Shown here piece after piece: positions 18,739 through 28,040 of a DNA stretch of 64,000 nucleotides (position 1 is its first letter; each line of letters begins with the position of its first letter). The position numbers were made by a program, and so were the translations under genes. Below the pieces are notes generated by a model, which did not search any database, was not told the DNA's origin, and worked only from the letters and a program-made list of their open reading frames with translations. The DNA comes from Maridesulfovibrio ferrireducens (GTDB lineage: Bacteria > Desulfobacterota > Desulfovibrionia > Desulfovibrionales > Desulfovibrionaceae), in contig NZ_FNGA01000007.1 in NCBI RefSeq assembly GCF_900101105.1, positions 60,400-124,399 of the forward strand, given 5' to 3'.

Positions 18739-21081
18739 CTAATCACTACTAGCTGTTTTAAAATTAAAGGATAATATTTCACCCTTTTTTTTGTCTTTTT
18801 TAGTAGAAATAACAACATGTCCGCCCTTAACAAGCTTACCGAAAAGAATTTCGTCAGCAATTTCGTCTTTAATGGAGGTTTGAATCAACCTAGCCATCGG
18901 GCGCGCGCCGTATGCTGGGTCATGCCCCTTTTCTGCAAGCCAGCGTTTGGATTTATCATCAATTTCAACAACTATTCTCTGATCGGAAAGCTGCTGGTTA
19001 AGTTCTTTGATAAACTTATCCACAATCATTTCCATCACATCCAGCTTAAGAGAATTGAAGGAAACAATCGCATCAAGCCTGTTACGAAATTCAGGACTGA
19101 AAACCTTCTCTACGGCTTTAATTGAAAGCCCCTTATCTTCTACACCTTGAACACCTGCCCCAAAGCCGATTCCGCTTTTAGTCATTTCGCGAGCACCGGC
19201 ATTGGAAGTCATGAGCAGAACAATATTTCTGAAATCGGCTTTTCTACCGTTATTATCAGTAAGAGTTGCGTAATCCATAACCTGCAACAGGATATTGAAA
19301 ACATCAGGATGCGCCTTTTCAATTTCGTCAAAAAGAATAACACAGTGAGGATTTTTGCGAACTCCCTCAGTGAGCAAACCACCCTGATCAAATCCCACAT
19401 ATCCGGGAGGAGCACCTATAAGCCGGGCAACAGCATGTTTTTCCATATATTCACTCATATCAAAACGCATGAAATGAATACCCATCGTTGTGGCAAGCTG
19501 TCTGGCAAGTTCTGTTTTACCAACCCCTGTAGGACCGGTAAGCAAGAATGAACCGGTAGGCCGGCCAACTTGCTTCATACCCGCTCTTGAACGAAGAATT
19601 GCCTTAGAAATAAGATCGACAGCTTCATCCTGCCCGAAAACAACGGACTTGAGATTTACATCAAGCTCCTGCAACCGGGTACGGTCAGACATGGTGATAC
19701 GCCGTGTAGGAATACGCGCAATCTTTGAAATAACCTTCTCAACATCGGAAACAAGTATCCTGTCACCTTTGCGCTTACGCTGACTAAGGCCATAAAAAGC
19801 TCCGGCCTCGTCAATTACGTCGATAGCCTTATCGGGTAAAAAGCGTTCATTGATATGCCTCGCTGCAAGCTCAGCAGCAGCTTTAATCGCCGATGGAGAA
19901 TAGACAACTTTATGATGTTCTTCATAATAAGGTTTAAGACCTTTAAGAATTTCAATAGTCTCTTCTACCGAAGGCTCAGTAATATCTATTTTCTGAAATC
20001 TACGAGATAAAGCCCGGTCCTTTTCAAAATGATTCTTATATTCTTCATAAGTTGTCGCCCCTATGCAGCGGACTTCACCGGATGCCAGAAAAGGCTTAAG
20101 AATATTGGACGCATCCATTGATCCACCGCTGACAGCTCCGGCTCCGACGATAGTATGAATCTCATCCACAAATAAAATCGCGCCCGGAATATGCTTAATC
20201 TGGCCAAGCACACCTTTCAGGCGGGATTCAAAATCGCCTCTGTACTTTGTTCCCGCAAGAAGAGCGCCCATATCAAGAGCAAAGACTTCTGCGTTTTCAA
20301 AGGACTTTGGAACCTTTCCTTTGGCTATGGCAAGAGCAAGCCCTTCAGCCATGGCGGTTTTACCTACGCCGGGATCACCTACAAAAATAGGATTATTCTT
20401 ACGTCTGCGGGAAAGCACCTGCAAAGTTCTTTCAACCTCGGAATCGCGGCCGATAAGAGGATCGATTTTACCATCGCGGGCCTTCATCGTCAGGTTGCTT
20501 GTAAATTCTTCGAGCGGAGACTTTTTATCGTCATTGCCAGCGCCGGGTTTACCTTGCGGCCTTCCAGGCTTCTGACCGGGATCATTATGCCCGTGATTGT
20601 GCCCAGCTCCGGGATTGGGACTGATATTAAGACCTTCCGTCCAATCATTTTCATTGCTAAGGGCATGTGAAATATATTCAAGAACATCTAAACGACTGAT
20701 ATCATGAGTCTTCATGAAATAAACCGCGTAGGAATCCTCTTCCTCGAACATGGCTGCAAGCACATCTCCGACTTCAACAACATCTTTACCGGCTGCTTTC
20801 TTCTGCCAGATGGCCTTCTGAAGAACCCGTCTTACACCGAGAGTCTGAATGACTTCTGTTTCTACTCCACTGGGGAGCGGCTCAAGGTTTTCATCGAAAA
20901 ATCTTTCGAGTTGACTCCTGAGCTGTAAAAGCTCAGCACCGCAACCAGAAAGAATATCCGCGCCTATTTCTTCCTGAACAATGGCATAAAGCAAATGTTC
21001 AAGAGTAAGAAACTCGTGATTTCTAAGTCTGACTTCATTAACCGCAGAAGTCAGAGCTTGTTCAAGGGCTTTGCTAAGCAT
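18739..21081 (-). CDS. clpA: ATP-dependent Clp protease ATP-binding subunit ClpA
   Basis: A 780-residue AAA+ unfoldase that feeds substrates to ClpP. It has an N-terminal Clp-N domain (1-145), a Gly/Pro/His-rich linker (about 150-195, G-H-N-H-G-H-N) and two AAA+ modules: Walker A GDPGVGKT near residue 233 and GPTGVGKT near residue 510. There is no coiled-coil M domain between them, which separates ClpA from ClpB and ClpC. A D-I-L-G/IGF-type loop for ClpP docking is present as S-G-I-G-F-G near residue 640. clpS lies 6 bp upstream in the same operon, so adaptor and unfoldase are co-expressed. Confidence 0.97.
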   Translation of the reverse strand: MLSKALEQALTSAVNEVRLRNHEFLTLEHLLYAIVQEEIGADILSGCGAELLQLRSQLERFFDENLEPLPSGVETEVIQTLGVRRVLQKAIWQKKAAGKDVVEVGDVLAAMFEEEDSYAVYFMKTHDISRLDVLEYISHALSNENDWTEGLNISPNPGAGHNHGHNDPGQKPGRPQGKPGAGNDDKKSPLEEFTSNLTMKARDGKIDPLIGRDSEVERTLQVLSRRRKNNPIFVGDPGVGKTAMAEGLALAIAKGKVPKSFENAEVFALDMGALLAGTKYRGDFESRLKGVLGQIKHIPGAILFVDEIHTIVGAGAVSGGSMDASNILKPFLASGEVRCIGATTYEEYKNHFEKDRALSRRFQKIDITEPSVEETIEILKGLKPYYEEHHKVVYSPSAIKAAAELAARHINERFLPDKAIDVIDEAGAFYGLSQRKRKGDRILVSDVEKVISKIARIPTRRITMSDRTRLQELDVNLKSVVFGQDEAVDLISKAILRSRAGMKQVGRPTGSFLLTGPTGVGKTELARQLATTMGIHFMRFDMSEYMEKHAVARLIGAPPGYVGFDQGGLLTEGVRKNPHCVILFDEIEKAHPDVFNILLQVMDYATLTDNNGRKADFRNIVLLMTSNAGAREMTKSGIGFGAGVQGVEDKGLSIKAVEKVFSPEFRNRLDAIVSFNSLKLDVMEMIVDKFIKELNQQLSDQRIVVEIDDKSKRWLAEKGHDPAYGARPMARLIQTSIKDEIADEILFGKLVKGGHVVISTKKDKKKGEILSFNFKTASSD

Positions 21082-21087
21082 ATATTA

Positions 21088-21396
21088 TCAGACCTCTTCT
21101 ATTGTACATTTAAGAGGAAAGCCGGCTTGCGTTGCAAGCTGCCTGACCATTTCCACGCGTGTTTCAGCGACTTCAGCAGTGTATATTCCACAGATTCCGA
21201 ACCCTTCATTATGAACTTTAAGCATAATTTCAGTGGACTCTTCTTCAGTTTTTCTAAACACTTGTATGAGCACTGCAATAACAAATTCCATAGAAGTATA
21301 ATCATCATTGTGCAATAATACCTTATACTTTCTAGGTTCTTTAAGTTCATCTTTAAAGATTACATCTGAATCAAATTCTTCATTATATTTAGACAT
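21088..21396 (-). CDS. clpS: ATP-dependent Clp protease adaptor ClpS
   Basis: A 102-residue adaptor that binds N-degron residues and delivers them to ClpA. The hallmark L-L-H-N-D-D-Y-T-S-M-E-F-V around residues 28-40 forms the N-degron pocket, and G-I-C-G-I-Y-T-A-E-V-A-E near residue 75 is also typical. The N-terminal 20 residues are the flexible extension. It sits 6 bp upstream of clpA on the same strand, the common clpS-clpA order. With aat nearby this is a complete set for leader-residue addition, recognition and unfolding. Confidence 0.97.
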   Translation of the reverse strand: MSKYNEEFDSDVIFKDELKEPRKYKVLLHNDDYTSMEFVIAVLIQVFRKTEEESTEIMLKVHNEGFGICGIYTAEVAETRVEMVRQLATQAGFPLKCTIEEV

Positions 21397-21522
21397 ATTC
21401 CACTACATAATTAAAATATTTATTTTTAGCTTAGCTTACAATAAGAACTAATTCCTGCCCTGTCGAGCAAGAAATAACAGTAAAATTTAATTCTGACGTT
21501 TAAACAAACCATTTTTTAAACT

Positions 21523-22101
21523 TTATGGTTGTAAAAGTTTCAATTCTTCAGGACTGAATACAAAGTTTTCGTCAGGTTCAAGTCCTGCCTTCGCACGATA
21601 GTTTCTGTTTAATTCGTGGTATGTTTTTTTGCTTGCATCCGAATCTTTAAGCTCAAGCTTCACTGCGCATGAAAGAATAGATTCTTCCGCACCTTCAATT
21701 TCAATAAACGATCCGAAAGGCAAAAGATCAAGACAAATTAAACAATCCGCAAACTTCCATTCTTCTCTGAATTTTTCGTATTTAAATACAGGTATATACC
21801 CTAAAACTTCAAGAGCGGAAACAGTTTCATCAAAATCTGAAACTTCTGTTTCATGTTCAATATAAACCTTAGCTTTTCCCGGAACAAAGTTAACAGGAAC
21901 TCGCTTGACGGTCATAGTTATTTTGTCAGCCTGCCTGACTCGTAACAACGCAGACCTTTTAAATAAAGTTCTCGCGGGATCATCTAAAACGACATTACGC
22001 TCATAATGACGTGAAAGAAACTCTCCACCTAGGTTTTTAAGTAATTTTCTAAGCTGATCATGATCCGCATTCAAATATTTAAGTTCTATCTCAAAAGCCA
22101 T
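21523..22101 (-). CDS. CYTH-domain protein (class IV adenylate cyclase/triphosphatase-like)
   Basis: A 192-residue single-domain CYTH protein. The signature E-I-E-L-K-Y at residues 4-9 is the ExExK triphosphate-tunnel motif, and charged residues follow on alternating strands (L-L-R-V-R near residue 52, T-V-K-R, I-E-I-E-G near residue 135). CYTH enzymes bind triphosphates and divalent metal and act as adenylate cyclases, thiamine triphosphatases or inorganic triphosphatases. The sequence alone does not say which. No membrane segment. It stands alone, divergent from fluC. Confidence 0.85.
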   Translation of the reverse strand: MAFEIELKYLNADHDQLRKLLKNLGGEFLSRHYERNVVLDDPARTLFKRSALLRVRQADKITMTVKRVPVNFVPGKAKVYIEHETEVSDFDETVSALEVLGYIPVFKYEKFREEWKFADCLICLDLLPFGSFIEIEGAEESILSCAVKLELKDSDASKKTYHELNRNYRAKAGLEPDENFVFSPEELKLLQP

Positions 22102-22174
22102 TTCTCTTTTCTCTTATAGCTTGAAGTGGTACTGATTTTTTCAGCATTGAATAGTATAATACAGGACATAAGGT

Positions 22175-22555
22175 ATGCAAAAGTATTTTTTTCTAGCGGC
22201 AGGCGGTGCAGCCGGCACACTTTGCCGATATTTTGTTTCCGGTGCTGCTCAACGTTTTTTCAGTACGTCTTTTCCGGCAGGAACTTTTACCGTCAACATG
22301 CTCGGATGTTTACTATTTGGAATTATTAGCGGAACATTCGAGGATAGGCTAGGACTTTCGCCAGAAATGAGATTGATGATCCTAACCGGTTTTATGGGTG
22401 CATTTACGACCTTTTCAACATATATGTTTGAAACAACCGAATTAGTCAAAACCGGACAATGGCCACTCGCAGCCCTCAACATAGGGGGACAGAGTGCGCT
22501 TGGGTTTTTATGTGTAATAGCCGGACTGGCACTTGGAAGAATGCTCGTTTCCTAA
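22175..22555 (+). CDS. fluC: Fluoride channel FluC/CrcB
   Basis: A 126-residue four-helix membrane protein forming a dimeric fluoride exporter. Typical motifs are G-G-A-A-G-T-L-C-R-Y near residue 10, G-T-F-T-V-N-M-L-G-C near residue 36 (pore Asn), and G-F-M-G-A-F-T-T-F-S-T-Y near residue 72 (phenylalanine box and Na+ site). A single full-length copy is present, as in homodimeric FluC. AAGG precedes the ATG. It is followed by a DUF190 gene, a common pairing. I looked upstream for a fluoride riboswitch and found none. Confidence 0.96.
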   Translation: MQKYFFLAAGGAAGTLCRYFVSGAAQRFFSTSFPAGTFTVNMLGCLLFGIISGTFEDRLGLSPEMRLMILTGFMGAFTTFSTYMFETTELVKTGQWPLAALNIGGQSALGFLCVIAGLALGRMLVS

Positions 22556-22598
22556 AATTCTGAAAAATTCGCTAAATATTTATAAAACGGAGCTTAGA

Positions 22599-22943
22599 AT
22601 GAATCTGCCTGAAAAAGCTATACGACTCAGAATTTTTACCGGAGAAGAAAACCGCATCAATCATCGCCCCACTTTTGAAGTAATTGTTAATGAAGCCAGA
22701 AAGCGCGGACTTGCAGGTGCTACGGTTTATCGTGGAGTAATGGGGTATGGTGTTAACAGTCAGGTTCGGACAACTTCTATTCTAAGACTTTCTGAAGATT
22801 TGCCCATGATCATAGAAATTGTAGACACGGCTGAAAAGATATTACCTTTCGAAGATTTTTTAAAAGAAACTTTGACCGAAGGATTAGTTACATCGGAAGA
22901 GGTAAAAGTTGTTTTTCATAAACACAACGAAGGTAAAAAATAA
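22599..22943 (+). CDS. DUF190 family protein
   Basis: A 114-residue soluble protein, starting at the ATG preceded by CGGAG. An upstream in-frame start inside fluC at 22533 would add 22 residues without a better site. The core A-I-R-L-R-I-F-T-G-E-E, R-K-R-G-L-A-G-A-T-V-Y-R-G-V-M-G-Y-G and D-L-P-M-I-I-E-I-V-D segments are the DUF190 (COG1993) pattern, predicted to have a ferredoxin-like PII-type fold. DUF190 genes are often next to CrcB genes, as here. The function is unknown; a link with fluoride or halide stress is inference from neighbourhood. Confidence 0.9.
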   Translation: MNLPEKAIRLRIFTGEENRINHRPTFEVIVNEARKRGLAGATVYRGVMGYGVNSQVRTTSILRLSEDLPMIIEIVDTAEKILPFEDFLKETLTEGLVTSEEVKVVFHKHNEGKK

Positions 22944-22970
22944 ATAAAACTCACCCGGTAATTAATACAA

Positions 22971-23007
22971 AACTGTCAGGATGCTTTTAAGAAGTATCCT
23001 GACAGTT
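22971..23007. terminator. Hairpin between convergent DUF190 and cheB
   Basis: A 16-bp stem with one mismatch (AACTGTCAGGATGCTT at 22971-22986 with AAGTATCCTGACAGTT at 22992-23007). T runs are weak on both sides, but position and stem strength fit a bidirectional terminator. Confidence 0.75.
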
Positions 23008-23047
23008 AAAAAACTTTCGTCAAAATTGATAGAAATTACAAACCTTA

Positions 23048-24115
23048 TTAGCTACGACACTTAGCCACAACCTCATTTGCAATCCTTTTCAATGTTAAAA
23101 CATTATCAACTCCGCCATGCTTGATGGCCTCATGAGGCATACCGAAAACAACACATGAAGCTTCATCCTGCGCGATACAATATGTTCCGGCATCGTGCAT
23201 TTCCTTCATACCTTTTGCACCGTCATCACCCATTCCGGTCATAATAACACCGATTGCATTTTTACCTGCATTATGAGCTCCAGACCGAAAAAGGACATCT
23301 ACAGAAGGCCTATGCCTGCTGACAAGCGGTCCATCCTTTACTTCAACATAATAGCGGGCGCCCGACCTTTTGAGCAACATATGCTTATTACCGGGAGCGA
23401 TGAGGGCCTGTCCTCTAAGGATACTGTCACCATCAACGGCTTCCTTCACTCTTATTTGACAGATAGTATCAAGTCTTTGGGAAAATGCAGCAGTAAAATG
23501 TTCCGGCATATGCTGAACAATGGCAATCCCCGGGCTATCTATCGGCATACCTTGAAGAAAAGTTTGTAACGCTTCTGTTCCGCCGGTTGAAGCTCCGACT
23601 AAAACAACTTTTTCAGTTGTCTTCAGACAATTAGCTCTTGCTTTCGGGAGCATTGCATCAGCAGTAAGTTTCGGCTGAATTATCATTGGTTTAGCTGTAA
23701 GTTTTTTAGGCTTAGTCAAAGCTGCGGCTTTAACAGCATCACAAACCCTGATGCTGGACTCTTCGAAAAATTGCCTTGTTCCAACCTTAGGCTTGGTTAT
23801 GACTTCAACAGCACCGAATTCAAGAGCTTTCATATAACTCTCCGATCCTTTTTCAGTAAGAGTTGAACAAATAACAACCGCAATTGGATGTTGAGTCATC
23901 AACTTACGCAAAAAAGTCAGTCCATCCATTCGAGGCATCTCAATATCTAAAGTGATGACATCCGGAATAACTGTTTCCATTATCTTAGCAGCCGCAAACG
24001 GATCAGATGCGCTGCCTATAACCTCAATCTCAGCATCTGTCTTAAACAAACTAAGCAGAGTACTTCTAACCAGCGCAGAATCATCGACTATCAATACACG
24101 AGTTTTCTTTCTCAT
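23048..24115 (-). CDS. cheB: Protein-glutamate methylesterase/response regulator CheB
   Basis: A 355-residue chemotaxis adaptation enzyme that demethylates or deamidates receptor glutamates when phosphorylated by CheA. The receiver domain (3-120) has the acidic pair D11-D12 and phospho-acceptor D57 in I-T-L-D-I-E-M-P. The methylesterase domain (about 165-350) has G-A-S-T-G-G-T-E (catalytic Ser), Q-H-M-P-E-H-F-T (catalytic His) and M-T-G-M-G-D-D-G-A (catalytic Asp). I chose the ATG at 24115 because GAGGGA precedes it and the domain begins right after it; a longer start at 24151 would overlap cheR. It is last in cheA-cheR-cheB. Confidence 0.95.
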   Translation of the reverse strand: MRKKTRVLIVDDSALVRSTLLSLFKTDAEIEVIGSASDPFAAAKIMETVIPDVITLDIEMPRMDGLTFLRKLMTQHPIAVVICSTLTEKGSESYMKALEFGAVEVITKPKVGTRQFFEESSIRVCDAVKAAALTKPKKLTAKPMIIQPKLTADAMLPKARANCLKTTEKVVLVGASTGGTEALQTFLQGMPIDSPGIAIVQHMPEHFTAAFSQRLDTICQIRVKEAVDGDSILRGQALIAPGNKHMLLKRSGARYYVEVKDGPLVSRHRPSVDVLFRSGAHNAGKNAIGVIMTGMGDDGAKGMKEMHDAGTYCIAQDEASCVVFGMPHEAIKHGGVDNVLTLKRIANEVVAKCRS

Positions 24116-24122
24116 TCTTCCC

Positions 24123-24986
24123 TCAAATCTTCTGGTAAACAGTAGGGGCAATTTGCCTCACAGGTAATTCCATTCCTGAAATACTTTCGGAATGACCAAT
24201 AAACAAAAATCCACCCTTAGACAGCTTTGCACAAAATTTATTAAAAAGAGTATATTGCGTAGCCCTGTCAAAATAGATCACAACATTGCGACAAAATATT
24301 ATATCTTTTTCATCCTTAAATGGAAAACTTTCCATAAAATTTAATCTGCGAAACTCCACCTTGCGCCTTACTTCAGGAGCAATTCTAACTAACTGATTAG
24401 CTTTGTTTTTACTTTTAAGCAGATATTTTTTTTTCATAACCATCGGAATAACATCAACTTTACTCATAGGGTACACAGCATTTATAGCTTTATTGAGTAT
24501 CTCGTTTGAAATATCCGTTGCTAGAATTGAAAAATTAAAATCAGGATTTTTTTCAGCAAACTCGCTTAACACAATACCCAAAGTATACGGTTCTTCTCCA
24601 CTGGAACAGCCGGCAGACCAAATTTTAACAGGAGCAGAACTACGCCGGATCAATTCAGGCAAAACAGTGGTGAGGAGAAGCTCGAAATGCTTAGGCTCAC
24701 GAAAAAAATCAGTTGTATTAGTCGTAACAACATCAATAAGCGAAGTAAGTTCTTTTTCAAGTCCACCGGGACTGAATAAAAAATCGCAATACTCAGAATG
24801 GGATATCATCCCTAAAGCGCGTAATCTTTTCTGAAGCCTTGCCTCAAGCATGGTCTTTTTCGAAAGAGGCATTTTAATTCCGAATTCACTCTTGATCAAG
24901 TTACTGAATTTTTTGAAATCAGTATCCTTCATTTTAGGAGTGATAGAAACAACCTCATCAATATCTTTCATTGTAGATTTTAACAT
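24123..24986 (-). CDS. cheR: Chemotaxis methyltransferase CheR
   Basis: A 287-residue S-adenosylmethionine-dependent enzyme that methylates glutamates of chemoreceptors. The N-terminal helical domain (about 20-80) is followed by the SAM-binding domain: [15 protein letters not shown] near residue 125, L-A-T-D-I-S near residue 154, and [11 protein letters not shown] near residue 235. There is no C-terminal TPR or receptor-pentapeptide module. Its start overlaps the end of cheA by 7 bp, indicating translational coupling. Confidence 0.95.
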   Translation of the reverse strand: MLKSTMKDIDEVVSITPKMKDTDFKKFSNLIKSEFGIKMPLSKKTMLEARLQKRLRALGMISHSEYCDFLFSPGGLEKELTSLIDVVTTNTTDFFREPKHFELLLTTVLPELIRRSSAPVKIWSAGCSSGEEPYTLGIVLSEFAEKNPDFNFSILATDISNEILNKAINAVYPMSKVDVIPMVMKKKYLLKSKNKANQLVRIAPEVRRKVEFRRLNFMESFPFKDEKDIIFCRNVVIYFDRATQYTLFNKFCAKLSKGGFLFIGHSESISGMELPVRQIAPTVYQKI

Positions 24987-27268
24987 GCTGCCTTTATTTC
25001 TGCCAGAACAGTACGGAAAAGCTTTGGTATATCTAAGATTAAAGCTAAAGTTCCATCGCCTTTAATAGTTGCACCGGATATACCTTCCACATCTCTATAA
25101 ACTCTACCGAGGCTTTTAATAACTGTTTGATGTTCACCTATTACTGTATCAACAACTACACCTATTCTACTACCTTCAAGTCCGGTTATTACAATTTGTT
25201 CTATAAGTGGAGATTCTCCCTCTATGTCAAACCACTCTCTGATACGAATGTAAGGAACAATTTCCCCACGCAAATTAACAAACTGCTGACCATTTGCTTC
25301 TTCAACATTTTTACGAGTCAATTCAACACACTCTTCAACAAGAGAGAGAGGAATTACAAAATACCCATCTTCAACTTTAACCTGCAATCCATCAATAATA
25401 GCAAGAGTCAATGGCAGCCTGATTGTAATAAGAGAGCCTTTCCCTTCCTGACTGTCTATATCAATGCGCCCTCGCAATGAATCAATCGCGCGCTTTACAA
25501 CATCCATTCCGACCCCTCGGCCGGAAACACTTGTAACGCTCTCGGCTGTAGAAAAACCAGGCTCAAAAATGAGGTTGAAAACTTCTTTCGTTGTAAGCTC
25601 TGCATCCGCAGTAACAATGCCTTTTTCTACGGCTTTCGCAAAAATGACATCTTTCGATATACCTTTACCATCATCTTTGATCAAAATAACAACTTCTCCG
25701 CCGGAATGTTCCGCGGTTAAAGTTATATTCCCACGACGAGACTTTCCTTTTGATTCACGGACAGCAGGAAGTTCCACACCGTGATCAATAGAGTTTCGCA
25801 GCAAATGAATTAAAGGATCGCCCAACCTTTCAATCACTGTCTTATCTAATTCGGTCTCTGCCCCGATTGTATGTAACTCAATTTCTTTACCAAGTTCATC
25901 AGAAAGATCACGCACCAACCTTCTGAATTTACTGAAAGTTGTACCGATAGGAAGCATTCTTATTCCGAGGGTGCTATCTCTTAATTCGTCCGAAAGACGT
26001 TCCAGTTCTTCCGAAAGAGCAGTAAGGGAAGGATCATTTTTTTCACCGACAACTTGGCATATCTGAGCCTGAACAATTACTAATTCTCCAACCAGATCAA
26101 CCAGCAAATCAAGCTTTTCCGCTGAAACCCTGAGTGAAGAGGTCACATCCATTTTACGGCGGGTAGCAACAGTTTCTTTACTGGCGCTCTGCTCGGCTAA
26201 AGCACTGTCAATTTTATCCCGGGCAACAACACCTTTGGCTGCCAACAATTCACCAATGGGTTTTTGATCAGCAAGAACCTCATTAAGATTATCCTGAGTA
26301 AGATCGCCTCTATCGACAAGGATTTCACCCAGTTTTCTAACATCTGTAGATTTGTCAATCACGGGAGGGCCAAAATCCTGGTCATCCGAGCTGTCGTGAA
26401 CTGCGAGTTCTTCAATACTTGTATCAGGCTTATCTATTTCAACCTTAATTTCAGCAAGATATTCATCTAATTTAGCTTGATCCTGTTCGCAAACCTTCAC
26501 TGTAATAGGAACGTCGGTAAAAAAGAAAATTTCTTCAATAGAGGAGCTGTCACTGTTGCTTAAAAAAAGAACTTCCCACCATATTCCAGAATGTGCTGAA
26601 TTATTTTCAAAGTCAGCAAAAACTACTTCCGATTTAATTTCTCCGATACGGGCAAGCTCTTCAAAAAGAGGATACAAAGCATCTTTTGAAACATCATCCG
26701 CTTCACCAGAACTGATAATTATTTTAAAAAGGTATTTCCAAACAACGGCGTTATCTGAAATCAGCACTTCTTCGACATCAGTGTCGTCAATTTTAGAATC
26801 TTCGATTTTAGACTTTTCTGCTTCAAAATATTCAGTGTCAACTTCAACAGCAGCATTCATTTCAGTATCAGACGACACTTCGTCAGCGGAGTCCCCGGAT
26901 GCAATTGTCCTAAGGCCTTCAAGAATACTATCGCCTTGACCTGCTTCTCCTTCACCGGAAGGAGATTGCAGCATTGTATAAATATGGTCGCGGGAAGACA
27001 AAACCAAGGTCAGCAATTCTTTGGTAATTGGAAGATCGCCGTTTCGAACCATATCAAAAACGGTTTCCACGTGATGAGTAAAACCGGCAATCGCATCAAA
27101 ACCAAACATGGAACCAGAGCCTTTGATCGTGTGAAGAGCTCTAAAGACTCGATTGATCAAATCCATATCATCTGGCAGATCTTCAAGTTCTAAAAGAGAG
27201 GATTCAAGCTCACCTAAAAGCTCAAAAGCCTCCTCTTTAAAAACCTGAGTAGTCATATCATCGGACAT
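24980..27268 (-). CDS. cheA: Chemotaxis histidine kinase CheA
   Basis: A 762-residue kinase that phosphorylates CheB and CheY in response to receptors. The HPt domain has H46 in A-L-H-T-I-K-G-S-G. A long acidic region (about 110-305) replaces a clear P2 domain. Residues about 311-365 hold two copies of a short motif (K-L-G-E-I-L-V-D-R-G and I-G-E-L-L-A-A-K-G-V-V), like the modules at the N-terminus of type II/IV secretion ATPases. Dimerisation and ATPase domains follow (H-L-L-R-N-S-I-D-H-G, G-R-G-V-G-M-D-V-V), then a CheW-like domain. No cheW or cheY gene is in the cluster, so it may be a specialised pathway. The upstream gene is separated by its own terminator. Confidence 0.93.
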   Translation of the reverse strand: MSDDMTTQVFKEEAFELLGELESSLLELEDLPDDMDLINRVFRALHTIKGSGSMFGFDAIAGFTHHVETVFDMVRNGDLPITKELLTLVLSSRDHIYTMLQSPSGEGEAGQGDSILEGLRTIASGDSADEVSSDTEMNAAVEVDTEYFEAEKSKIEDSKIDDTDVEEVLISDNAVVWKYLFKIIISSGEADDVSKDALYPLFEELARIGEIKSEVVFADFENNSAHSGIWWEVLFLSNSDSSSIEEIFFFTDVPITVKVCEQDQAKLDEYLAEIKVEIDKPDTSIEELAVHDSSDDQDFGPPVIDKSTDVRKLGEILVDRGDLTQDNLNEVLADQKPIGELLAAKGVVARDKIDSALAEQSASKETVATRRKMDVTSSLRVSAEKLDLLVDLVGELVIVQAQICQVVGEKNDPSLTALSEELERLSDELRDSTLGIRMLPIGTTFSKFRRLVRDLSDELGKEIELHTIGAETELDKTVIERLGDPLIHLLRNSIDHGVELPAVRESKGKSRRGNITLTAEHSGGEVVILIKDDGKGISKDVIFAKAVEKGIVTADAELTTKEVFNLIFEPGFSTAESVTSVSGRGVGMDVVKRAIDSLRGRIDIDSQEGKGSLITIRLPLTLAIIDGLQVKVEDGYFVIPLSLVEECVELTRKNVEEANGQQFVNLRGEIVPYIRIREWFDIEGESPLIEQIVITGLEGSRIGVVVDTVIGEHQTVIKSLGRVYRDVEGISGATIKGDGTLALILDIPKLFRTVLAEIKAAC

Positions 27269-27380
27269 AAGAAGTCTCCCCGTCAGTATTCATAATAAAA
27301 TCTCTTTATATTTTTAAACATTTAATTCAATTCTTTCAAGAAGTATTACAATAAACCGTATTAAAAATAGAACTTTCAAA

Positions 27381-27405
27381 AAAAAACCTCCCTTGAGGGA
27401 GGTTT
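27381..27405 (-). terminator. Terminator of the DUF2062 gene
   Basis: A 9-bp stem AAACCTCCC (27384-27392) with GGGAGGTTT (27397-27405), loop TTGA, and a T run on the minus strand. It separates the DUF2062 gene from cheA. Confidence 0.9.
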
Positions 27406-27443
27406 AAACCGACAGGAAAATCACTGGGCTGGTATTAACCAAA

Positions 27444-27947
27444 TCACAATTTCTTTCTTCTTGCCAGCATACGCAACGCCTTGCGCTTTCTATGTCTTCT
27501 AATAAAAAATAGAGCAATAAAATATGAAGCGATGGACATAGGAATAGCTAAAATAAAGCCACCGAACATTAAAATAGTAACCCCTTGCCACCCAATCGCC
27601 ATAAAGTCTGACACTTGCCATGTTGCAGGGTCAAATTTAACATCTATTGGAAGCAAAAATGATCCAATTTTAAATTGAATATAATAAAATAAAAGCCAGT
27701 TAAGAGGATTTGAGATCCAAGTGGCGACAATAGCTGCAACTTTGCTGCTTCTGGTAACAAAAGCAGCAATAACAGCTATAACTGTTTGCAAAGGAAGCCC
27801 CGGAATAACGGGAAAACATCCACCGAAAACACCACTGGCCACCCCCATCGCAACTTGATGAGGAGAGGCGTTAAGACGCACAACTTTAAGGTAATACAAA
27901 CGAATAAATCTTTTTAATCTGGCATACCTGCTGACTTCTTTTGGCAT
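27444..27947 (-). CDS. DUF2062 family membrane protein
   Basis: A 167-residue inner-membrane protein. I chose the ATG at 27947 (GAAGGGA upstream) over an in-frame TTG at 27971. After a basic N-terminus there are about three hydrophobic segments, and the family motif S-P-H-Q-V-A-M-G-V-A-S-G-V-F-G-G near residue 30 precedes a P-x-x-G-L-P-L-Q-T turn. W-I-S-N-P-L-N-W near residue 80 is also characteristic. The C-terminus is very basic (R-R-H-R-K-R-K). The function is unknown. It is a single-gene unit downstream of the EF-G gene. Confidence 0.88.
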   Translation of the reverse strand: MPKEVSRYARLKRFIRLYYLKVVRLNASPHQVAMGVASGVFGGCFPVIPGLPLQTVIAVIAAFVTRSSKVAAIVATWISNPLNWLLFYYIQFKIGSFLLPIDVKFDPATWQVSDFMAIGWQGVTILMFGGFILAIPMSIASYFIALFFIRRHRKRKALRMLARRKKL

Positions 27948-28040
27948 CAAAATCCCTTCTTTACCTGACAATTATAAACTAATCAAAATAAGCGAACTAA
28001 TATAGCTAGCTAGGGCTCATAAAAAATACTAAAATATTGA

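Noticed and set aside
22102..22174. Fluoride riboswitch before fluC
   Set aside because: The leader is short and lacks the conserved pseudoknot sequences of the crcB motif.
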